A stretch of 7,585 bases of DNA from an uncultured Bacteroidota bacterium. GTDB lineage: Bacteria > Bacteroidota > Bacteroidia > NS11-12g > UBA9320. The translations under genes were made by a program, and so were the position numbers. This document shows, in pieces, positions 1 to 4,747 of the stretch. The stretch's first letter is position 1, and each line of letters starts with the position of its first letter. Below the pieces are notes generated by a model. It saw only the letters and a list, made by a program, of their open reading frames with translations, was not told the DNA's origin and did no database searches. The stretch lies in contig CAJXLR010000070.1 of the NCBI GenBank assembly GCA_913056425.1, positions 1 to 7,585 on the forward strand, given 5' to 3'.

Positions 1-212
1 AGGGATATTACGCCGACCTTGTTCTGGTAAACCCAAATGACAAAGTAACGGTTGACAAATCGAACCTACTGTACAAATGTGGTTGGTCACCGCTTGAAGG
101 TAAAACCTTTGATCACTCAATTGAGAAGACTTTTGTTTCAGGACATCTAGCGTTCGACAAAGGAAACTTTGACGAGTCAAAACAAGGCATGAGAATGTTG
201 TTTACACGCTAA
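1..212 (+). CDS. pyrC: Dihydroorotase, C-terminal fragment (5' end outside window)
   Basis: The product would close the dihydroorotate ring from N-carbamoyl-aspartate in the third step of cytoplasmic de novo pyrimidine synthesis. Reading from base 3 gives 69 residues ending at TAA 210-212. The stretch starts GYYADLVLVNPNDKVTV and contains YKCGWSPLEGKTF and FVSGHLAFDKGNFDES. This is the usual end of Bacteroidota dihydroorotases of the amidohydrolase superfamily: a returning beta-sandwich segment with ADLVLV, then a CGWSP(F/L)EG block, then a V-x-G-x-L strand. Family members are about 420-450 residues, so most of the protein, including the metal-binding TIM barrel, lies upstream of the window. 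It converges on the minus-strand lipoprotein gene, and its stop codon overlaps that unit's terminator tail. A related cyclic amidohydrolase (allantoinase or hydantoinase) is possible, but the CGWSP block favours dihydroorotase. The identification is from memory of the family. Confidence 0.87.
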   Translation, partial: GYYADLVLVNPNDKVTVDKSNLLYKCGWSPLEGKTFDHSIEKTFVSGHLAFDKGNFDESKQGMRMLFTR

Positions 213-236
213 AAGCCCGCCGGTTTCCCGACGGGC
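211..236 (-). terminator. Rho-independent terminator of the minus-strand pair
   Basis: Bases 215-236 form a 9-bp stem with a 4-nt loop. Read on the minus strand every position pairs (one G-U), the loop is GAAA (a GNRA tetraloop), and the stem is followed by TTTT at 214-211. Read on the plus strand the same hairpin has a C-A mismatch and no T-run after it. The signal therefore fits termination of the minus-strand genes ending at 279. It may slow plus-strand transcription from pyrC only weakly. The U-tract overlaps the last two bases of the pyrC stop codon. Confidence 0.75.
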
Positions 237-264
237 CACATGAACGATTGAAGCGATTACACCA

Positions 265-280
265 AGGTCGTTCCCGACCT
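265..280 (-). repeat. Small perfect inverted repeat over the stop of the lipoprotein gene
   Basis: AGGTCG (265-270) and CGACCT (275-280) are exact inverse complements around a 4-nt loop. This gives a 6-bp hairpin covering the TAG stop (279-281) of the minus-strand lipoprotein gene. No T-run follows on either strand, so it is not a terminator by itself. On the minus-strand transcript it would lie about 30 nt before the main terminator hairpin and might protect the 3' end. A stem this short can occur by chance. Confidence 0.4.
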
Positions 281-833
281 AGAATCTTGAATTGAGGTAT
301 AGCGTACAACTATCGATTGGGTTGTCGTAGTTACCAGAGGCCACACCTCCCTCGTAGAAGAACACGTTCAAATTCAGTTTTGTACGTCCATCGGAGAATT
401 TACCCGTTGCGTAAGAGCTGTATTCACAGCTAAAACGCTCACTCCAAGACAGAGCTGTCATCGGGAAGATGTAAACACTGTCGCTTTGCGGGATGAATTT
501 CATAGGAACACTCGATGCACCATTTTCATACTGAATCCACATCGAGACATCATAGGAACCCTCGGAGTCTTTTCTGCCTTCATCTTCCAAATCTTGCAGA
601 TTGTATGTGAAATACAGGTTTCCTTGAAAACAATCACAACTTGTGGAGTCTAGCCAAAACAACCCGGGCTGCTTCTGCATGCATATTCCTTTGTAGTCGA
701 CGTGACCCGGTGGGCACTCACACTTGTCGCCAACGCGAATTCGACCGTCCGGACAAGACTCCGGGCAGCTATCACGGCATGAGGTCCAAAAAATAGATAG
801 CACCATTGCTCCGATAAAAACGTACTTATTCAT
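279..833 (-). CDS. Cysteine-rich putative lipoprotein, uncharacterised
   Basis: I do not recognise this 184-residue protein as a named family. The preferred start is the ATG at 833-831 (MNKYVF). The frame opens 7 codons earlier at 854, but the later start gives a clean signal sequence: a short positive n-region, a hydrophobic core at residues 4-16, then WTSC with Cys19. That suggests a lipoprotein signal peptide, although Trp at -3 is an unusual lipobox residue. The mature N-terminus is dense in cysteine (23, 27, 38, 40, 51) in a C-x3-C-x10-C-x-C-PPG-x8-C layout that recalls EGF-like or TIL-like disulphide modules. The rest (about 55-184) looks beta-rich, with a CDC pair near residues 66-68 and two further cysteines. 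The start overlaps the stop of the upstream gene by 8 nt, so the two are probably co-transcribed and translationally coupled. It is likely anchored in the outer membrane facing an oxidising compartment. Its function is unknown. Confidence 0.72.
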   Translation of the reverse strand: MNKYVFIGAMVLSIFWTSCRDSCPESCPDGRIRVGDKCECPPGHVDYKGICMQKQPGLFWLDSTSCDCFQGNLYFTYNLQDLEDEGRKDSEGSYDVSMWIQYENGASSVPMKFIPQSDSVYIFPMTALSWSERFSCEYSSYATGKFSDGRTKLNLNVFFYEGGVASGNYDNPIDSCTLYLNSRF

Positions 834-2931
834 GTATAATAAGTATAATTCCATCTTGTATGTCTCCCGATTCTGTTGAAACCACTGCCACCAAGTAACG
901 ATTGGTCAATTGACTTAACTCCACGCGATAGTTGGAGACGTTTGGGCGAACATGTGTAACACCAACTAGTTTGCCCTCCAGATTGTAAAATCGGATGTCC
1001 AAGTCTTCCCGCAACGGTGAGTTTTGAAGCGTTAACAATCCATCCGAAGTCATGTGAAGGGTCAGCTTTTGGAGTTCTGACAACCGAGGGTTGTCCTCAG
1101 GCATCGAATTGGTGATACGAACATCATCGCATCCTGATTTTCCAAATAAGATATCAACTTCGTGAGGCACGAGGACACCCACCCAAGTATGTGGGTTCTT
1201 GGTATCGTATGGTGAATTCCATGGACCGGTTCGATCCAATACTACTCCAACTTCGTTTTGTACCTCAGGTAAAGAAAGCGGTGCATTCCCGAGGCTGCCA
1301 AGGTTGTACGCTCCAACTTTTTTGGAGCAGCAATAAGCTACTTCATTGGCTGTTGCGTTTCGCTGTATCACACCGGAGATGAAGTAATCACTTGCTACAA
1401 TTCCTTTGGCTTCTCCGCTGCGTTTTGCTTCAACCTGTATTTCATTTGCGTTGATGATGTAGAGAGAAACCGGTTCGTTGGATTTGAGTGTAACAGTAGT
1501 TGTACCATCAAACAACGTTTTGTCCGCATCGGCGGTACCGCAACTCCCGTCCTTAATCGCAACGACGGATGACGAATTCACAATGGCGGTGGCGACACCG
1601 TTTATCTGCTTTACCCATTTTGCTGGGGTTGAAGCTGTAGTTTTGGCAGTGACTGTTGTACCGGTTTTGGATACACTGGTTACCCCGGAACCTGGGTACA
1701 GAATCTTAACTACACTGTTAACAAACTTGATGACTTCGCCAATTGTGCCAATCGGACCAACGTCCTCGCATGATGATTTCAACTCAGCCTTTACGGAAGA
1801 CAGAACAGTTGTTTTGTCGCCCTGAACTAAAACAGCAGATGCCCAATCTTCAACTGTAGCTGCACTGCCCTTTTTGTTGCAGGCAACACAACTCAACTCG
1901 TTGGCTTCAGTTTTTAAATGGGTATCGTACCGATAATTCAGTTGTAACTCTTTGGTACAGGCACATTCTGCGTCAACACTGGCTTGACCTAATCCGGGGT
2001 CACACATGAGTAGCCACCACAGTTCGCTTTTGTTGATGGCACCCGTTGTGGGATTGTCTAAGGTTCCTTTTTGACGTGAACGTGCACCGATGTTAAACTT
2101 TTTGACGTGGATTCTTAGGCTGTAATCCTTGCTCGGGCCATTGTCGCTTTGCATGAAATGAGAATAAACATTCGGCCCTTCATTGAAATATTCGCGACTG
2201 TGATTTATTACTCGTGGATCATTCCTCAAATTAGCCGCGTTGGGCAAACCTGGGGTAATTCGTTGATTTAACCGAAGCACATTGTTGCACCGACAGTTTT
2301 TGATTTGGTTATCTCCCTCGACGATCTCCTCGAGTCCAATGATATCGTCAAAATCGATTTCAGAGCCTGATCCGCCGTCCTCGGTCCAGTTATCAGTTTC
2401 CCACGGAAGCGTTAATGACCAGAATTCCTCGTTCGGATACGTTTGGTCTGAGTCGTAAAAACGCTGTAAGAAGTACAGCATTTCCATTTGGTCAAGGTTA
2501 GACCGTCCGTTCAGATAATCAATCGCTCTTGGCTTGCCTTTCAGTTGTGTCCAATCGGTAAGCGCGTTAGACAATGCATCTGAAACATGGATTGGTTCAC
2601 CTTGTTGAGCAGAGGTATTCACCACAGCAACCAATTGGTTGTCAACCAAGACGTCATACTCCCGGTTCAATTGAAGTTCGGAGATTAGTACATCATGATT
2701 CACAACATCAATCTCATAATGTTCTTCACCGGATTGATTGTCGTAAACCCGAACTAAGGAGTTGTTGTTCAAATCGTCAAAGGAAAGCTTACATACAGCA
2801 TGATCTTGAAGTCGAATAACCGCATTCATGGTTAGTTCGGTCGCATGTACATGTGCTATGCACATGATAAGAGTCAATGAAAGCGATAGATGCCTCAATC
2901 GTTTCATTGTTGTAGTTAGAAAATTTTTCAT
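826..2931 (-). CDS. Secreted protein with putative T9SS-like C-terminal domain, unknown function
   Basis: I do not recognise the body of this 701-residue protein. The ATG at 2931-2929 (MKNFLTTTMKRLRH) is preferred over the frame's opening at 3030 because it puts a signal peptide at the N-terminus: basic MKRLRH, a hydrophobic core at about residues 15-27, and cleavage likely after HVHA (residue 30). The ATG at 2907 is an alternative. Residues 177-210 are acidic and Gly/Ser-rich, probably a linker. The mature chain has 13 cysteines, some paired closely (213/215, 323/325, 348/351, 534/535), which suggests disulphides or a metal site. Residues 415-500 are Thr/Ser/Val-rich and look beta-structured. 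Residues 617-701 resemble a T9SS type A sorting domain: LDIRFYNLEGKLVG, then VELSQLTNRYLVAVVST, then a final strand. The canonical PNP motif is missing. It is the first gene of a two-gene unit with the overlapping lipoprotein gene and is divergent from the Asp-box gene. The likely location is the cell surface or outside. Confidence 0.75.
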   Translation of the reverse strand: MKNFLTTTMKRLRHLSLSLTLIMCIAHVHATELTMNAVIRLQDHAVCKLSFDDLNNNSLVRVYDNQSGEEHYEIDVVNHDVLISELQLNREYDVLVDNQLVAVVNTSAQQGEPIHVSDALSNALTDWTQLKGKPRAIDYLNGRSNLDQMEMLYFLQRFYDSDQTYPNEEFWSLTLPWETDNWTEDGGSGSEIDFDDIIGLEEIVEGDNQIKNCRCNNVLRLNQRITPGLPNAANLRNDPRVINHSREYFNEGPNVYSHFMQSDNGPSKDYSLRIHVKKFNIGARSRQKGTLDNPTTGAINKSELWWLLMCDPGLGQASVDAECACTKELQLNYRYDTHLKTEANELSCVACNKKGSAATVEDWASAVLVQGDKTTVLSSVKAELKSSCEDVGPIGTIGEVIKFVNSVVKILYPGSGVTSVSKTGTTVTAKTTASTPAKWVKQINGVATAIVNSSSVVAIKDGSCGTADADKTLFDGTTTVTLKSNEPVSLYIINANEIQVEAKRSGEAKGIVASDYFISGVIQRNATANEVAYCCSKKVGAYNLGSLGNAPLSLPEVQNEVGVVLDRTGPWNSPYDTKNPHTWVGVLVPHEVDILFGKSGCDDVRITNSMPEDNPRLSELQKLTLHMTSDGLLTLQNSPLREDLDIRFYNLEGKLVGVTHVRPNVSNYRVELSQLTNRYLVAVVSTESGDIQDGIILIIHE

Positions 2932-3050
2932 AGTTGGTTTGTTTGGTTCAATCCTAGTGAGTATCAAGCATCCAACCAAGACAAAGCCATCTACCGTAGT
3001 CTTTCGGTCTCCCAATGTTAAATCGGCCAATCAAATGGTATTTTTGGGCT
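2932..3050. promoter_or_regulatory. Divergent intergenic region between two exported-protein genes
   Basis: These 119 bp separate the minus-strand start at 2931 from the plus-strand start at 3051 and must hold promoters for both directions. On the plus strand the only exact match to the Bacteroidota -7 box (TAnnTTTG) is at 3039-3046. On the minus strand CAAAGCCA (2982-2989), read as TGGCTTTG, is one base off the box, and the nearest TTG upstream is too far away (23 nt gap) for a good -33 element. Bases 2934-2948 form a mirror sequence (TTGGTTTGTTTGGTT) just upstream of the minus-strand ATG. I see no operator-like perfect palindrome. Confidence 0.45.
3039..3046 (+). promoter_or_regulatory. Candidate Bacteroidota -7 promoter box (TATTTTTG)
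   Basis: TATTTTTG matches the TAnnTTTG consensus of the primary sigma factor of Bacteroidota exactly. It ends 4 nt before the ATG at 3051, so transcription from it would start at or very near the start codon and give an almost leaderless mRNA. A clear -33 TTG is not visible at the expected distance; the sequence there is TGTTA. In this T-rich context the match may be accidental. Confidence 0.3.
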
Positions 3051-4655
3051 ATGAATTTGAAACCAACGGGCCTGGTTATAATCCTACTTTGCGTTGCACA
3101 ATGGTCAAGCGCTCAAGAAGTCCTCGTTTTGGACGGTGGCAGTGTTATGTATCCCAATGAACCGAGTATTTGTATATCGCACACAAATACAAGCACTGTT
3201 TGTTCCGGAGCCAATATTAATTACCGTATGCATTCGGTTGATGCGGGTAAAACATGGGAGGTGAAACCATTGCGTTCTAAGTATGGAGTATGGGGTGACC
3301 CGGTCTTACATGGCGATCAGCATGGGAAGATTTATTTCACACATTTGTCGCGTACAGAGGGGAAGGACAAGGATTATGGTTTCATCGATCGAATTGTGGT
3401 ACAACGCTCTGACGATGGTGGTAAAACGTATAACGAAGGGAGTTTTACCGGTCTGAACGAACCAAAGATGCAAGACAAACCGTGGATTAGTTCGGACGAT
3501 TACTCGGACCCTTACGACAGTCGGTTGTATCTCACTTGGACCGAATTCGATAAAATCAACAGTAAGAAAAAGAAGCACCACAGTAGGATTCGTTTTTCCT
3601 ATTCAGATGATTTTGCCGAGTCATGGTCAGAAGCCATCACGATCTCAGATTCAGTAGGGGACGCCGTGGATGATGACCATACATTGGAAGGTGCAACAAC
3701 TGCGGTAAATCGGGAAGGAGTAATCTACTGCGTTTGGGCGGGACACCGTAAGTTGTATTTCGATAAAAGTACAGATGGAGGTAAAACCTGGGGGAAAGAC
3801 AAGGTCATCGCAAATCAGTCGAGCGGTTGGGCAATGGACATACCGCATCTTTACCGATGTAACGGCATGCCCTTTATTGTTTGTGATAACTCATTGGGCA
3901 ACAATCGAGGAAAGCTCTATGTGGTTTGGGGAGATACGACTGCTGGAAGCGCAAATGTTTACATGATGACCTCTGATGATGGAGGAGATTCGTGGACTGA
4001 CATCAAACAGGTGCATAGCGACTTATATCATCCAAATAGGAGTCAGTTTTTACCAAATATTGCCATTGATCCAAAAACTGGAAATATCGCAGTGATCTAC
4101 TATGATCGACGAAACAGCAAGAGCGACGTATTCACCGATGTATACATTTCCCACTCGACGGATGGAGGTTTGTCGTTTAACGACTATCGTTTAAGCTCTA
4201 CCTTGATGAGGCCTGCGGGGAAACACGTTTTTTCAGGAGATTACATCGATATCGATTATTACAATGGAAAGCTCGCCGCTATTTGGTCCGGTAATGCTCC
4301 TAGCGCACGCATTTATTCTGCATACATCGATGTGGATACCTTAGACAGGTTGTACCCCATTCACAAAATTGGCCAGGTTCGAGAATATCATGAACGAACA
4401 AAAAAGGGAACAGTTATTACTATAGCTGCAACCACGGAAGTAAGCGCTACCATTACGGAGTACAAGCGAAAATGGTTCAGAAAACAATCTAAGATAAAGC
4501 GCGAACACAAACTGGATATTCGGCATCGGATTGGTCTGGAAGGAATAACCGAAAAACAAATAACCGTGAGACAAAAACGCAGAATTTTAATTCATGCTAT
4601 AACTACAAAATCTACAGACGGGAAAGAGGAGGAAACGACGCTTTATATTCATTAG
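3051..4655 (+). CDS. Secreted Asp-box (BNR) beta-propeller protein, sialidase-like fold
   Basis: The 534-residue product starts at ATG 3051, where MNLKPTGLVIILLCVAQWSSA forms a signal peptide probably cleaved before Gln22. An in-frame ATG at 3015 would add 12 residues before it and is less likely. Six Asp-box motifs (S-x-D-x-G-x-x-W/F) are visible at about residues 62-69, 120-127, 185-192 (degenerate), 240-247, 308-315 and 369-376. They are spaced 55-68 residues apart, as expected for successive blades of a six- or seven-bladed propeller. YYDRRN (350-355) and GDYIDIDYYNG (396-406) match blocks common in secreted proteins annotated as exo-alpha-sialidase-like. I do not see the FRIP motif or a clear Arg triad of true GH33 sialidases, so activity on sialic acid is not supported; a glycan-binding or other hydrolytic role is possible. 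Residues from about 440 to the end form a separate, strongly Lys/Arg-rich segment of unknown role. No clear terminator follows. The foldase gene begins 92 nt downstream. Confidence 0.82.
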   Translation: MNLKPTGLVIILLCVAQWSSAQEVLVLDGGSVMYPNEPSICISHTNTSTVCSGANINYRMHSVDAGKTWEVKPLRSKYGVWGDPVLHGDQHGKIYFTHLSRTEGKDKDYGFIDRIVVQRSDDGGKTYNEGSFTGLNEPKMQDKPWISSDDYSDPYDSRLYLTWTEFDKINSKKKKHHSRIRFSYSDDFAESWSEAITISDSVGDAVDDDHTLEGATTAVNREGVIYCVWAGHRKLYFDKSTDGGKTWGKDKVIANQSSGWAMDIPHLYRCNGMPFIVCDNSLGNNRGKLYVVWGDTTAGSANVYMMTSDDGGDSWTDIKQVHSDLYHPNRSQFLPNIAIDPKTGNIAVIYYDRRNSKSDVFTDVYISHSTDGGLSFNDYRLSSTLMRPAGKHVFSGDYIDIDYYNGKLAAIWSGNAPSARIYSAYIDVDTLDRLYPIHKIGQVREYHERTKKGTVITIAATTEVSATITEYKRKWFRKQSKIKREHKLDIRHRIGLEGITEKQITVRQKRRILIHAITTKSTDGKEEETTLYIH

Positions 4656-4747
4656 GAAAGGCAAACGTGTAGTTGCTTTAAATACGTGGCTTTCAGACGT
4701 TGACTTTTCGTTCGAAAAAACCGTATTTTGCGGACTATTTTAATCAA
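4656..4747 (+). promoter_or_regulatory. Intergenic region with candidate promoter for the foldase gene
   Basis: TTG at 4700-4702 and TATTTTG at 4724-4730 are separated by 21 nt, close to the Bacteroidota -33/-7 arrangement, but the -7 box is one base shorter than TAnnTTTG. It would give a start near 4736 and a leader of about 12 nt. An inverted repeat, TTTTCG-TT-CGAAAA (4705-4718), lies between the two boxes. No Shine-Dalgarno sequence precedes the ATG at 4748; the sequence is A/T-rich (TTTTAATCAA), as is usual in this phylum. Confidence 0.35.

Noticed and set aside
1478..1825. 115-codon plus-strand open frame inside the large minus-strand gene
   Set aside because: It lies antisense to a long reading frame with a clear signal peptide, has no recognisable domain, and has no ribosome-binding or promoter context. 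It is a frame shadow.
2934..2948. 15-nt mirror repeat TTGGTTTGTTTGGTT upstream of the minus-strand start
   Set aside because: A mirror repeat is not an inverted repeat and cannot form a hairpin or a standard dimer site. It is short and low in complexity, and probably reflects the A/C-rich leader of the gene.
2932..3030. 33-residue N-terminal extension of the large minus-strand protein
   Set aside because: It would place a second hydrophobic stretch and a charged region ahead of an intact signal peptide, and it occupies the divergent promoter region.
4656..4677. Possible terminator after the Asp-box gene (AAAGGCAA...TTGCTTT)
   Set aside because: The stem needs a bulged base, is A/T-rich and has no T-run after it.
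4700..4747. TTG start giving a 16-residue extension of the foldase
   Set aside because: MTFRSKKPYFADYFNQ adds an untypical N-terminus, and the TTG is better explained as a possible -33 promoter element. The ATG at 4748 gives the usual short basic leader and transmembrane helix.
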